Below are positions 52,552-62,617 of a stretch of DNA of 64,000 nucleotides, piece by piece. Location of the stretch: positions 1 through 64,000 of the forward strand of contig CAVOTA010000004.1 of assembly GCA_963699055.1 (NCBI GenBank). Reading direction: 5' to 3'. The DNA comes from Bog-756 sp963699055. Its GTDB lineage: Bacteria > Actinomycetota > Acidimicrobiia > Acidimicrobiales > RAAP-2. Positions within the stretch are counted from its first letter, which is position 1, and each line of letters begins with the position of its first letter. The translations under genes and the position numbers were made by a program. The notes under the pieces are model-generated. The model searched no databases. It saw nothing but the letters and a program-made list of their open reading frames with translations, and was not told the DNA's origin.

Positions 52552-54150
52552 ATGATCGTCGGATCCTCCCTCACCATCGAGATCGGTGACCGCACCCTCC
52601 TGCGCGACGCCTCCTTCGTCGTCGGCGCCGGCGAGAAGGTCGGGCTGGTCGGCCGCAACGGCACCGGCAAGTCCACGTTCATCTCCGTGGTCATCCAGGA
52701 GCCGGGCCGGAACGTGCGGTCGACGGGGAGTGCCGCCATCCGCGGCACCTACGGCTACCTGCCCCAGGTGCCCGAGCCCCACGGACTGGGCCTCGAGCCC
52801 ATCGGCTTCTCCCACGTGCTGTCCGGCCGGGGTCTCGACGTGCTCGACGACGCCCTGGGCAAGGCGCGGACCCAGATGTCCAAGGACCCCTCGACGGAGA
52901 ACATCGCCCTCTTCTCCGACCTGGAGGAACAGTTCCGGGAGAACGGCGGCTACGAGGCCGAGGCGACCATGGCCCGGCTGGCCGACGGCCTGGGGCTCCG
53001 CCAGGAGCTCCTGCTCGAGGACATCGAGAGCCTCTCGGGCGGACAGCGCCGACGGGTCGACCTCATCCGCATCCTCTTCCAGGGTCCCGACACCATGATC
53101 CTCGACGAGCCCACCAACCACCTCGACCGCCCGGCCAAGAAGTGGCTGATGGACGAACTCGAGCGTTTCCCCGGCGCCATCCTGGTCGTCTCCCACGACC
53201 TGAAGCTCCTCGACCGGTCCATCAACAAGGTCCTCCATCTGTCGGACGCCCGCCTGACCGAGTTCAAGGGTTCCTACTCCTCCTACCTCGTCCAGCTCGA
53301 GGCCGACCAGAGCCAGCGCGAGCGGTCCGCCACGCTCGAGGGACGCGAGATCGACCGTCTGGCCAAGCTGGCCGACTCCATGCGCGGGTCCACCAACCGC
53401 CGGGCCCGGATCGCCAAGTCCCTGGACAAGCGGGTGGAGCGCCTCGAGTCGGGCCGGACCGAGGTCCACAAGCGCGAGCGGAAGAGCTCGTTCAAGCTGC
53501 CCACCCCCGCCCGCTCCGGCGACGTCCCGCTGCGGGTGGCCAATCTGGTCGTCCGCTATGACGACAAGACGGTCCTGGCCGATGTCGACTTCCACTGCCG
53601 TCGGGGGGACCGGGTCGTCGTCATCGGGAAGAACGGGGCGGGAAAGTCCAGCCTGCTGCGATGCCTGGCCGGGGTTCAGGAACCGACCTCGGGATCGGCC
53701 GAACCCGGGGTCAACGTGGCGCTCGGCTACTTCGCCCAGGAGCACGAGCAGGTCGACCTGGGGGTCTCCGTGCTCGACAACATCGACGACCGGATCCTGA
53801 CCAAGGAGACCGAACGCCGGGCCCTCCTCGGCTCGTTCGGACTGGTCGGCGATGTGGCCTACCAGATGCCGAAGACCCTGTCGGGTGGTGAGCGGGCCAA
53901 GCTGGGCCTGGCCATGCTGGCCGCCGGCCAGGCCAACGTCCTGCTGCTCGACGAGCCCACCAACAACCTCGACCCGACGTCGATCGAGGCGGTGGGGCGC
54001 ATGCTGGCCGACTGGCCGGGCACCATCATCGTCGTCAGCCACGACCGGGCCTTCGTCGAGGCGATGGAGCCGACCCACGCCCTCAAGTTGCCCGAGGAGA
54101 TCTTCACCCACTGGCGCGACGACTACCTCGACCTGGTGGAGATGAAGTAG
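52552..54150 (+). CDS. ABC-F family ATPase
   Basis: A 532-aa soluble protein with two ABC domains and no TM. Domain 1: Walker A GRNGTGKST, signature LSGGQRRRVDLIR, Walker B DTMILDEPTNHLD. Domain 2: GKNGAGKSS, LSGGERAKLGLAM, NVLLLDEPTNNLD. The about 80-aa P-site tRNA-interaction linker between them is Arg/Lys-rich (DSMRGSTNRRARIAKSLDKR). Members act on the ribosome E-site (EttA/Uup-like) or give antibiotic resistance. The housekeeping subtype is more likely given its neighbours. Start ATG 52552 has no clear ribosome site. Confidence 0.92.
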   Translation: MIVGSSLTIEIGDRTLLRDASFVVGAGEKVGLVGRNGTGKSTFISVVIQEPGRNVRSTGSAAIRGTYGYLPQVPEPHGLGLEPIGFSHVLSGRGLDVLDDALGKARTQMSKDPSTENIALFSDLEEQFRENGGYEAEATMARLADGLGLRQELLLEDIESLSGGQRRRVDLIRILFQGPDTMILDEPTNHLDRPAKKWLMDELERFPGAILVVSHDLKLLDRSINKVLHLSDARLTEFKGSYSSYLVQLEADQSQRERSATLEGREIDRLAKLADSMRGSTNRRARIAKSLDKRVERLESGRTEVHKRERKSSFKLPTPARSGDVPLRVANLVVRYDDKTVLADVDFHCRRGDRVVVIGKNGAGKSSLLRCLAGVQEPTSGSAEPGVNVALGYFAQEHEQVDLGVSVLDNIDDRILTKETERRALLGSFGLVGDVAYQMPKTLSGGERAKLGLAMLAAGQANVLLLDEPTNNLDPTSIEAVGRMLADWPGTIIVVSHDRAFVEAMEPTHALKLPEEIFTHWRDDYLDLVEMK

Positions 54151-54191
54151 CCGCACCCCCTGTCGCCTGTCGCCGGGGACACCGTCCGATC

Positions 54192-54197
54192 TAGCGT
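54192..54197 (+). promoter_or_regulatory. -10 hexamer of the second P450 (leaderless)
   Basis: TAGCGT is followed by 7 nt and GTG 54205. An in-frame GTG at 54196 overlaps the hexamer and so cannot be the start. Confidence 0.45.
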
Positions 54198-54204
54198 GTG
54201 CGCC

Positions 54205-55470
54205 GTGACCCGACTCCCCGGCCCCGGACTGCTGGCCACCCCGGGGGTCACCGTCGCCTCCATGCGCCGGCCGCACCTGGCCGCCCACGACCTGTTCCGC
54301 CGGTACGGGCCCGTCGTCCGCCTCGGCCGGGGGTCGACCGCCGTGGTGATGCTCTTCGGCCCGGCCGCCAACGAGCTCATCCTGTCCGAGCGCCCCGACG
54401 CCTTCACCTGGCACGACGCCATGGCCATCCTGGAGCCGGTGGACGGTCCCACGGCCCTGGTGCTGACCGACGGCGAGGAGCACCACCGGCGGCGGCGGAT
54501 CGTGCAGCCGGCCTTCGCCACCCGTCGGATCGATGCCGCCGTACCCACCGTCGTCGAGGAGATCGACGACGCCATCGACGCGCTGGTGGTGGGATCGGTG
54601 GTCGACCTGCATGCACTTCTCCAGCGCACCATGCGGCGCTCCGTGCTCCGGGTGCTCTTCGGCGACTCGCTGGCCGACCGGGCGGACGCCCTCGGCACCG
54701 TCCTCGAGCCGGCCATGACCTACATCGACCGGATTCCCCAGCTCCAGTTCCGGGGCGCGCCGGGCAGTGGCCGGGCCCGCCGGGCCCGGCGTGGCGCCGA
54801 CGCACTGGTCGACCTGGAGCTCGAGCGGCGTCGGAGCTCGGGCGAGCACGGCAGCGACGTCCTCGGGATGCTGCTCGACTCCGATCTGGAGGACGCCGAG
54901 CTGCGCGACCAGGTGGTCTCCCTGACCGCCGCCGGGTACGACACGTCGGCGGCGGCTGGCGCCTGGACGTTGCTCGCCCTGCTGCGCACACCGGGCGAGT
55001 GGCACCGCGTGCGCGGCGCGGTCGAGCAGGGACTGGGCCCCGACGGCCGGGCGCCCGACGCCGGCGACCTGCGCGCCCTCCCCTACGTGACGGCGTCGGT
55101 CAACGAGGCGCTGCGGCTGTGGCCACCGGGGTCGCTGTCCGGGCGCCGGGCGATGGAGCCGTTCACCTTCGCCGGGCACGACGTCCCCGCCGGTTCGGGC
55201 ATCCTCTTCTCCCCCTACGTCACCCAGCGGATGCCCGACGTGTGGGGTGCCGACGCAGCCGAGTACCGGCCGGCCCGGTGGCTCGCCGGTGAGCCGCCAC
55301 CGTTCGGCTTCATCCCCTTCGGCGGCCCGTACCGACGCTGTATCGGGTTCGCGCTGGCCCTGGTCCAGCTCCAGGTGGCGGTGGTCCGTCTGGTCCAGCG
55401 CACCTCGCTGCGCCTGGTCGACCCCGACCGGGTCGTCCTGGGCCGGGGCATCGAGCGCGCTCGTCCCTGA
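54205..55470 (+). CDS. Cytochrome P450 (second of two)
   Basis: A 421-aa P450. It starts TRLPGPGLLATPG, a Pro-rich lead common in soluble family members. I-helix AGYDTSAAAGAW keeps AGxDTS, ExxR is EALRLWPPG, and the haem loop is FGGPYRRCIGFALA, which has Pro where FxxGxRxCxG normally has Gly. It resembles the actinobacterial class with LPGP leaders that act on terpenoids, steroids or fatty acids. No ferredoxin neighbour. GTG 54205 is chosen from the -10 position. It is convergent with the SPFH gene. Confidence 0.9.
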   Translation: MTRLPGPGLLATPGVTVASMRRPHLAAHDLFRRYGPVVRLGRGSTAVVMLFGPAANELILSERPDAFTWHDAMAILEPVDGPTALVLTDGEEHHRRRRIVQPAFATRRIDAAVPTVVEEIDDAIDALVVGSVVDLHALLQRTMRRSVLRVLFGDSLADRADALGTVLEPAMTYIDRIPQLQFRGAPGSGRARRARRGADALVDLELERRRSSGEHGSDVLGMLLDSDLEDAELRDQVVSLTAAGYDTSAAAGAWTLLALLRTPGEWHRVRGAVEQGLGPDGRAPDAGDLRALPYVTASVNEALRLWPPGSLSGRRAMEPFTFAGHDVPAGSGILFSPYVTQRMPDVWGADAAEYRPARWLAGEPPPFGFIPFGGPYRRCIGFALALVQLQVAVVRLVQRTSLRLVDPDRVVLGRGIERARP

Positions 55471-55580
55471 CGACGGGGTCCCCGTGGTGGTCGACGGCCG
55501 CAGCTGACGCCGTCCGGCCGTGTCGGACGGGTGGCGCTCAGGTGGGCGGACCAGCGGCCGGCAGGGGCCGGCGCACCCGC

Positions 55581-56585
55581 TCAGGCGTTGGCGGGCGCGC
55601 CCTTGCCGTTGCCCGCGGTGGCGTCGGGTGCCGCCCCGGCGTCCTTCATGGCGTCGACGAGCACCGAGGCGGCCCCCACCAGGCCGGCGGCCTCGATGGG
55701 CACGACGACCTTCGAGTTCGGCGAGGTGGCCACGGCCTGCAGGGCACGCAGCTGCATGATGGCCAGGGTGTTGGGGCGGATGGCGACGGTGTCGATGGCG
55801 GACAGTGCGGCCGCCTCGCCCTCGCCCCGCAGCTGGGCGGCGCGCTTCTCCCCGTCGGCGCGCAGCTCGAGCACCTGCTTCTGGGCCTCGGCCGCCAGGA
55901 TCGACGCCTGCTTCTGACCTTCGGCCTCGAGCACGTTCGCCTGCTTGCGCCCCTCGGCGCTGTTGATCGCCGCCTGCTGTTCGCCCTCGGACTTCAAGAT
56001 GGCGGCCCGCTTGTGCTGCTCCGCCTCCTTCTGCTCCGACATGGCCTGGAGGACGTTGGTCGGCGGGGTGATGTCGAGGATCTCGATCCGGTTCAGCCGC
56101 ACGCCCCACTTGAGGGTGGCCTCGGCCATGTGGTCCTGCATCTTGGCGTTGATGGTCTCGCGCTCGGACAGCGACTCGTCGAGCGTCAGCTCGCCGAACA
56201 CGGCACGCAGCGCGGTCCGTGCCATCTGGTCGATGGCCAGACCGAAGTCGTTGACCTCGAAGAGGGCGAGCTTCACGTCGGTCACCTGGCAGAAGATCGT
56301 GGCGCTCACCCACAACGACACGTTGTCCTTGGTGATCACGGCCTGCTGGTCGCCGGTGCGCGGGAACTCGCGGATGTCGACCTTGTCCATGCGGTCGGCC
56401 AGGGGGAGGAGCACGTGGAGGCCGGGGTCCTTGATGGTCCGGAACTCACCGAACCGCTTCACCACGCCGACGCAGCCCTGCTGGACGACCTTCAGGGACG
56501 ACTTCAGGAACACGACGATGAAGGCGAAGATGAAGAACCCGATCACCGCCGCACCGATTGCCAGACCTGCCGAACCGATGATCAT
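55581..56585 (-). CDS. SPFH/Band 7 (stomatin-like) membrane protein
   Basis: A 334-aa protein. One N-terminal TM segment (GLAIGAAVIGFFIFAFIVVFL) anchors a Band 7 domain: QQGCVGVVKRFGEFRTIKDPGLHVLLPLADR through VRLNRIEILDITPP. A long coiled-coil with EAEQHKRAAILKSEGEQQAAIN-like repeats and an Ala-rich tail follow. SPFH proteins oligomerise at the membrane and pair with NfeD proteins, which fits the short NfeD-like gene 104 bp upstream on the same strand. ATG 56585 has AGGGAGGTGG just upstream. Confidence 0.93.
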   Translation of the reverse strand: MIIGSAGLAIGAAVIGFFIFAFIVVFLKSSLKVVQQGCVGVVKRFGEFRTIKDPGLHVLLPLADRMDKVDIREFPRTGDQQAVITKDNVSLWVSATIFCQVTDVKLALFEVNDFGLAIDQMARTALRAVFGELTLDESLSERETINAKMQDHMAEATLKWGVRLNRIEILDITPPTNVLQAMSEQKEAEQHKRAAILKSEGEQQAAINSAEGRKQANVLEAEGQKQASILAAEAQKQVLELRADGEKRAAQLRGEGEAAALSAIDTVAIRPNTLAIMQLRALQAVATSPNSKVVVPIEAAGLVGAASVLVDAMKDAGAAPDATAGNGKGAPANA

Positions 56586-56689
56586 GTCGACCACCTCCCT
56601 GTGCACACCTTACGCACCGGCGGGTCCGGTCACACCGCCACCCCCCGGGGACGACACCGGGCGGCCGTGTCCGGCGCTCGGCGGAGGCG

Positions 56690-56902
56690 TCAGCCGTCGT
56701 CGGACGGATAGCAGACCAGCACGCCGCGCTCGACGTCGGCGATGACCACGGTGGTGCCCGGGGCGATGACGGTGCCCGGGAAGAGCGGCCGGGCGAACCA
56801 CTCCTCGCCACGGGCCAGGACCGATCCCGGGGAGTGGCTGGTCGCCAGCTCCTTGGTGACCACCGCCGTCTCGCCCACCATGCCGGGGACACCGTTCAAC
56901 AT
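56690..56902 (-). CDS. Short NfeD-like OB-fold protein
   Basis: A 70-aa protein that is only the C-terminal OB-like domain of NfeD: GMVGETAVVTKELATSHSPGSVLARGEEWFARP, then IAPGTTVVIADVERGVLVCYP. The protease and TM parts of full NfeD are absent. Full and short NfeD proteins partner SPFH proteins, which stabilises both. AGGAG lies 7 nt before ATG 56902. It leads the two-gene operon with the Band 7 protein. Confidence 0.75.
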   Translation of the reverse strand: MLNGVPGMVGETAVVTKELATSHSPGSVLARGEEWFARPLFPGTVIAPGTTVVIADVERGVLVCYPSDDG

Positions 56903-57042
56903 CGCCGACTCCTGCTCCCTGACGCCCGGACGCCTGTCGGGGCGCCGATCGGGGCCACCCCGTGGCGGCGCCACCAACCCGCACTATACGGGACCGTCCC
57001 CGGGTCCCCCGTCGGGACCCGACCCGGACGGTCGGTGCGGGT

Positions 57043-57048
57043 TACCGT
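57043..57048 (+). promoter_or_regulatory. -10 hexamer of the SCO6745-like gene (leaderless)
   Basis: TACCGT is followed by 5 nt and ATG 57054. Confidence 0.45.
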
Positions 57049-57053
57049 GGGCC

Positions 57054-57929
57054 ATGGCCCCCCGCTCGATCCCGTCCCCCGTCACCCCCGTCACGGCGCG
57101 GAAGACCTGGCGGACGGTCGAGCCGCTGCACGGCATGGTCTACTTCGCCCCCGAGGCCGCCGCCTCGTACGCCGCCCTCGGTCTCGAGGGCCAGTCCGGG
57201 TACTTCGCCTCCCGTTCCGCCCCGCTGGGCGCGGTCACGGCCGGCACGGTGGTGGCCACCTTCTACAACTTCCGGCCCACCCTGGTCCACCGGTCGATGG
57301 AGGGCGTGTGGGCGACCACCACGCCGTCCGCCGTCCTGGCCGCCCGCACGGCGGCGGCCACCGCCGCCCTGCGGCGGATGCTCGGGGAGGCGTCCGGGGG
57401 AGACGACGTGGCCGCCGCCGCCGACCTGGCCCGTCGGGCGGCGCTGTCGGCGTGCGAGCACCCCGAGGGGCGCCCGCTGTTCGCCGGCCACGCCGACCTC
57501 GAGTGGCCCGAGGAGCCCCTGGCCGTCCTGTGGCACGCCCAGACGCTGCTGCGCGAGTTCCGCGGCGACGGCCACGTCGCCCTGCTGGTCGACCACGGGA
57601 TCGACGCCCTCGAGGCCCTGGTGCTGCACGAGGCGACCGGCGAGCTCCCCGTCGCCTTCCTGCGGGCCACCCGGGGGTGGTCCGACGACGAATGGGCGGC
57701 CGCCACCGAGGGGCTGCGCCGACGGGGCTGGGTCCGACCGGCCGGTTCGGCCGAGCACCTGGCGCTGACCGAGGAGGGGGCGGCGGTCCGGGCCGCCGTC
57801 GAGGAGCGGACCGACCAGCTGTCCGTCGTCGCCTACGGGGCCATCGGCGAGGACGGGTGCGCCACCCTGCGCGGCCTCGTCCGCCCCCTGTCGCGGACCG
57901 TGGTGGCCGCCTCGGGACTGGGCGGCTGA
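57054..57929 (+). CDS. SCO6745-family helix-turn-helix-like protein
   Basis: A 291-aa protein of an actinobacterial family I recognise as SCO6745-like. RKTWRTVEPLHGMVYFAPEA is its typical start, with FASRSAPLG and VVATFYNFRPTLVHRSMEGVW. The C-terminal part (WSDDEWAAATEGLRRRGWV, LALTEEGAAVRAAVEERTDQLS) has the look of a MarR-like winged helix. Biochemical role unknown. It is convergent with the patatin gene, 11 bp apart. Confidence 0.8.
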   Translation: MAPRSIPSPVTPVTARKTWRTVEPLHGMVYFAPEAAASYAALGLEGQSGYFASRSAPLGAVTAGTVVATFYNFRPTLVHRSMEGVWATTTPSAVLAARTAAATAALRRMLGEASGGDDVAAAADLARRAALSACEHPEGRPLFAGHADLEWPEEPLAVLWHAQTLLREFRGDGHVALLVDHGIDALEALVLHEATGELPVAFLRATRGWSDDEWAAATEGLRRRGWVRPAGSAEHLALTEEGAAVRAAVEERTDQLSVVAYGAIGEDGCATLRGLVRPLSRTVVAASGLGG

Positions 57930-57940
57930 CGCCGGGGCGG

Positions 57941-58768
57941 TCAGTCGGCCAGCAGGGCACCCACCCGGTCGGCCTCGGCCCGGCCCTGGACGAGGCCGGC
58001 GCGGGCGGCGGGCTCGCGGGCGGCCGGATCGAGCACGTCGGACCCGAACGCCCCGAGGGAGGCGGCGTCGGGCCGCACCAGCACCACCCGGGCCCGCCCG
58101 GCCAGCGCGGCCACCTCGGCCTCCACCGTCGGATCGACGATCGGGGCCAGCACGAGCACCCGGTCGTGCCCGGTGGCCAGGTCGGCGTTGGTGGGCGACC
58201 ACACCCCGCCGTCGATGCAGCGGACGCCGTCGATGGTCACCGGTGGCCACACGCCGGGCACCGCGCTCGAGGCGGCCACGGCGTCCACCAGGTCCACCCC
58301 GCAGGTGCGGTCGAGCACCCGGCGGGCACCGGTCACCGCGTCCACCACGGGCACGAGCAGGCGACGTCCCGGCCACTCGTGCCCCACCAGCCGACCGGCC
58401 AGCACGGCGCGGCGGACGTCCTCGTCCACGGTGTCGGCGGCCAGGGCCAGGGCCCCGAGCCGACGGCGACGCTCGTCGGCGTCGATGCGGGCCGTGTAGA
58501 CGGGCGTGAGCAGGGCCACCAGTTCGGCCATGGTGATCGGCGGGGTCCGCTCGGTGGCCAGCGTGGACGGGTCGACCTGGCGGGCGAACAGCTCGTCCAG
58601 ACCGTGCCCGGCGCCGAGCTGCGCCCCCACCGTGGATCCGGCGGACGTCCCCACCAGGAGATCGGCCCCCGTCGGGTCGGCCCCCGACCCGGCCAGGCCC
58701 AGGAGCAGACCGGTGTGCCAGGCGATGCCGGTGACGCCGCCGCCGCCCAGGACCAGGGCGGTGGTCAC
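57941..58768 (-). CDS. Patatin-like phospholipase
   Basis: A 275-aa patatin-domain lipid acyl hydrolase. ALVLGGGGVTGIAWHTGLLLGL gives the Gly-rich oxyanion loop, GTSAGSTVGAQL is the GxSxG nucleophile elbow, and CIDGGVW holds the Asp of the Ser-Asp dyad. It lacks a signal peptide and is likely cytoplasmic or membrane-associated. GTG 58768 is chosen since it is followed directly by the glycine loop. It is the third gene of an ABC-2 exporter operon, 50 bp after the permease, perhaps acting on the lipid being moved. Confidence 0.88.
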   Translation of the reverse strand: MTTALVLGGGGVTGIAWHTGLLLGLAGSGADPTGADLLVGTSAGSTVGAQLGAGHGLDELFARQVDPSTLATERTPPITMAELVALLTPVYTARIDADERRRRLGALALAADTVDEDVRRAVLAGRLVGHEWPGRRLLVPVVDAVTGARRVLDRTCGVDLVDAVAASSAVPGVWPPVTIDGVRCIDGGVWSPTNADLATGHDRVLVLAPIVDPTVEAEVAALAGRARVVLVRPDAASLGAFGSDVLDPAAREPAARAGLVQGRAEADRVGALLAD

Positions 58769-58818
58769 CGCTCCCCCGTCGCCGCCGGTCGCACCGCCAC
58801 CGTGTCCGCCCCGGGCAT

Positions 58819-59721
58819 TCAGGCGTCCCGCCGGACGAGCAGGAACGCCGCCAGGACCACGGCGACCACCGTGTACAGGGCGAGGATGGCGGCGGCGGTC
58901 CACGGGCCGAGGAGCACCCCGGCGAAGTCGGTGGTCCGTGACGTGACCAGGATCATGGCCAGGCCCAGGTTGGAGGGGAGGTACCGCTCGAAGCCGTGGC
59001 CGAAGCTCGCCGGCAGGATCTCGACGATCAGGGGAAGCACCAGCAGGATCCCCACGAAGGCGGAGATGGCCCCGGCCGTGTGGCGCAGCACGAAGCCGAG
59101 GGCGCAGGCGATCAGCGTCAGCAGCAGGAGGTAGACACCGCACAGGAACACGGCGCGCAGTGCCCCCCCGTCCGTGATCGCCACCACGGGGATGGCGGTG
59201 CTGCGGATCTGGTCCAGGATCGAGCTGCCGGCGGGCAGCGCCCTGCCGCCGTGGGCCACCAGCACGGCCCGCCCCACGAAGAACGACGCGAACGCCGTCA
59301 CCTCGCACACCACGAAGACCACCGCCCCGACCACGAGCAGCTTGGCGGCCAGCACCGTCGTCCGGCGGGAGGTGATGGCGAGCGTCGTCCGGATGGAGCC
59401 GGTGCCGTACTCCGACGTCACCACGAGGGCCCCGAGCACGCCGACCACGAACTGGGACAGGAACTCGCCGGTCTGGCTGAACCGCACCGGGTCGAACCGG
59501 GCGCGGTCGGCGATGCCGAGGTTCGCCCACTGGCCCGCCTCGATGTTGGACACCAGGGCGGACAGCCCCACCCCGGCCACCACGATGATGACCAGGCACA
59601 CCCAGGTGGAGCGCACCGACCGGAGCTTGGTCCACTCGGCGCGCAGCTGGGTCCGGAGTCCGGCCCGACCGTGGTCCATGGGCCCGGGGCCGGGCCGCAC
59701 GGCGGTGGTGGCCGTCGTCAC
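58819..59721 (-). CDS. ABC-2 type permease
   Basis: A 300-aa membrane protein. AEWTKLRSVRSTWVCLVIIVVAGVG is the typical N-terminal 'EWTKLRS' opening. About six TM helices follow, including FLSQFVVGVLGALVVTSEYGTGSIRTTLA (the conserved EYxxGTIRxTL region). GTG 59721 overlaps the ATPase stop by GTGA. It is the membrane partner of the ATPase at 59718-60641 in a small-molecule or lipid exporter. Confidence 0.9.
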   Translation of the reverse strand: MTTATTAVRPGPGPMDHGRAGLRTQLRAEWTKLRSVRSTWVCLVIIVVAGVGLSALVSNIEAGQWANLGIADRARFDPVRFSQTGEFLSQFVVGVLGALVVTSEYGTGSIRTTLAITSRRTTVLAAKLLVVGAVVFVVCEVTAFASFFVGRAVLVAHGGRALPAGSSILDQIRSTAIPVVAITDGGALRAVFLCGVYLLLLTLIACALGFVLRHTAGAISAFVGILLVLPLIVEILPASFGHGFERYLPSNLGLAMILVTSRTTDFAGVLLGPWTAAAILALYTVVAVVLAAFLLVRRDA

Positions 59722-60641
59722 GCGCCGACCCCGGCGGGGGCGTGCCCGTGGTAGTCGACCATCTCGGAGGTCAGGTCCATGAAGACCTCCTCGAGGCTGG
59801 CCTGCTGGGGGCTCAGCTCGTGCACGGCCACCCCGGCGGCGAGGGCCACGTCGCCGATCCGGGCGGCGTCGAGTCCGGTGACCAGGAGCGCACCGTCGGG
59901 CCGGGTCTCCACCCCCGCACCGGCACCGCGCAGCGCGGCGGCCAGGCCGTCGGCGCCGGGCGAGCGCACGAGCACGGTGGGCACCGTGTTGGACTCGATG
60001 AAGCCGGTCACCGACGTCTGGGCGATGAGCCGGCCCCGCCCGATGACCACCAGGTCGGTCGCGGTCAGCGCCATCTCGCTCATCAGGTGGCTCGAGACGA
60101 AGATCGTCCGTCCCTCGGCGGCCAGACCCTGGAGGAGGGTACGGACCCAGAGGATGCCCTCGGGGTCGAGTCCGTTGACCGGCTCGTCGAAGAGGAGGAC
60201 GCCGGGATCGCCCAACAGGGCCGAGGCGATCCCGAGACGCTGGCTCATGCCGAGCGAGAACTTGCCCACCCGCCGGCGCGCCACCGACTCCAGCCCGACC
60301 AGTTCGAGCACCTCGGCGACACGGGCCTTCCCGATGGCATTGGTCCGGGCCATCGACAACAGGTGGTCGTAGGCGGTGCGGCCGGGGTGGAGCGCCTTCG
60401 CCTCGAGGAGCGCGCCCACCTCACGGAGCGGCCACCGGAGGTCGGCGAAGCGGCGGCCGTCGACGGTCACCGTGCCCGAGTCGGGGCGGTCGAGGCCCAT
60501 GACCATGCGCATGGTCGTCGACTTGCCCGACCCGTTGGGGCCGAGGAATCCCGTCACCACGCCCGGCTGCACCTCGAACGTCAGGTCGTCGACGGCCCGC
60601 GTCGTCCCGTAGGTCTTGGTGATCCCGGTGGCCGTGATCAC
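59718..60641 (-). CDS. ABC exporter ATP-binding protein (DrrA/CcmA-like)
   Basis: A 307-aa ATPase: Walker A GPNGSGKST, signature FSLGMSQRLGIASALL, Walker B VLLFDEPVNGLDPEG and H-loop VSSHLMSEMALTATD. A C-terminal about 90-aa extension (TVLVRSPGADG... ASLEEVFMDLTSE) is typical of DrrA-like drug/lipid exporters. GTG 60641 is the first start before VITATGITKTYG; the ribosome site is weak. It overlaps the permease and heads the ATPase-permease-patatin operon, downstream of bioD with a 115-bp gap. Confidence 0.92.
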   Translation of the reverse strand: MITATGITKTYGTTRAVDDLTFEVQPGVVTGFLGPNGSGKSTTMRMVMGLDRPDSGTVTVDGRRFADLRWPLREVGALLEAKALHPGRTAYDHLLSMARTNAIGKARVAEVLELVGLESVARRRVGKFSLGMSQRLGIASALLGDPGVLLFDEPVNGLDPEGILWVRTLLQGLAAEGRTIFVSSHLMSEMALTATDLVVIGRGRLIAQTSVTGFIESNTVPTVLVRSPGADGLAAALRGAGAGVETRPDGALLVTGLDAARIGDVALAAGVAVHELSPQQASLEEVFMDLTSEMVDYHGHAPAGVGA

Positions 60642-60756
60642 CGCGGTGTGCCGGCGGCCGTCATGCGTGCGACGGTACCAGGAGGGGTGCGGCACCCAGG
60701 TTCGCCTCCACCCGTCCGGTCGCCCCCCTGCCGTCCCGGTGCGGCGGAGCCACCCG

Positions 60757-61426
60757 TCAGACCCCGGTGGCCAGGTCGGCCAGCGCCGCCTCGTCCCCGG
60801 GGAGCACGACCACGGTGTAGCCGTCACGCCCCTCCAGCCACTCCCGGTTGCGCCGGTGGATCTCGTGGTTGGCGTCGTAGTGGTTGAGCACGACGACCAC
60901 AGGGACCGGCGGATCGGACGCCGGAGCCTGCGCCAGGGCGTCGGCCGACAGGCGGACGCTGTTGATGGTCCCGAGGCCGGCGTCGCCCACCAGCACGACC
61001 AGGTCGGGGCCGAGGGCGGCCACCATGGCGCACACGTCGCCGTCGGCCGCCTGGGGCGAGCGCACACCGCCGGCCGTCTCCACCAGGCCCAGCCCGGTCC
61101 CGGCCGGCCAGTCGAGCTCCGTCACCAGGTCGGCCACGGTGAACGGCGGAAGTCCCAGCGCCTCGGCGGCGATGGGCGGGGCCATGGCCCGGTGGTACGA
61201 GCGGTACGAGCGGCACACCGCACCGGGGTGCTCACCCGACGCCGCGCCCAGGACCTCGGCGTCGGTGGCGTCCCCGAGCACGCCCCCCGTGTGGTCGACG
61301 TCGAAGGACTGGGCCGGCTTGCGGGCGGCCACGCCGACCCCGCGACGGCGCAGCTCGGTCAGGAGCCGGGCCCCGACCCAGGTCTTGCCCACCTCGGTCC
61401 CGGTGCCGCACACCAGCACCACCCGG

Positions 61427-61437
<11 letters not shown>
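60757..61437 (-). CDS. bioD: Dethiobiotin synthetase
   Basis: A 226-aa P-loop enzyme that closes the ureido ring of dethiobiotin from DAPA, CO2 and ATP. CGTGTEVGKTWVGARLL is the BioD P-loop, KPAQSFD holds the catalytic Lys, and ETAGGVRSPQAADGD is the second ATP/Mg site. GTG 61437 overlaps bioF by 11 nt; GTGCGGCC is the first start after the previous frame. Last gene of bioA-bioF-bioD. Confidence 0.95.

Positions 61438-62613
<1,176 letters not shown>

Positions 62614-62617
<4 letters not shown>

Noticed and set aside
54196..54204. GTG 54196 as start of the second P450
   Set aside because: It overlaps the TAGCGT -10 hexamer and so would lie outside the mRNA.
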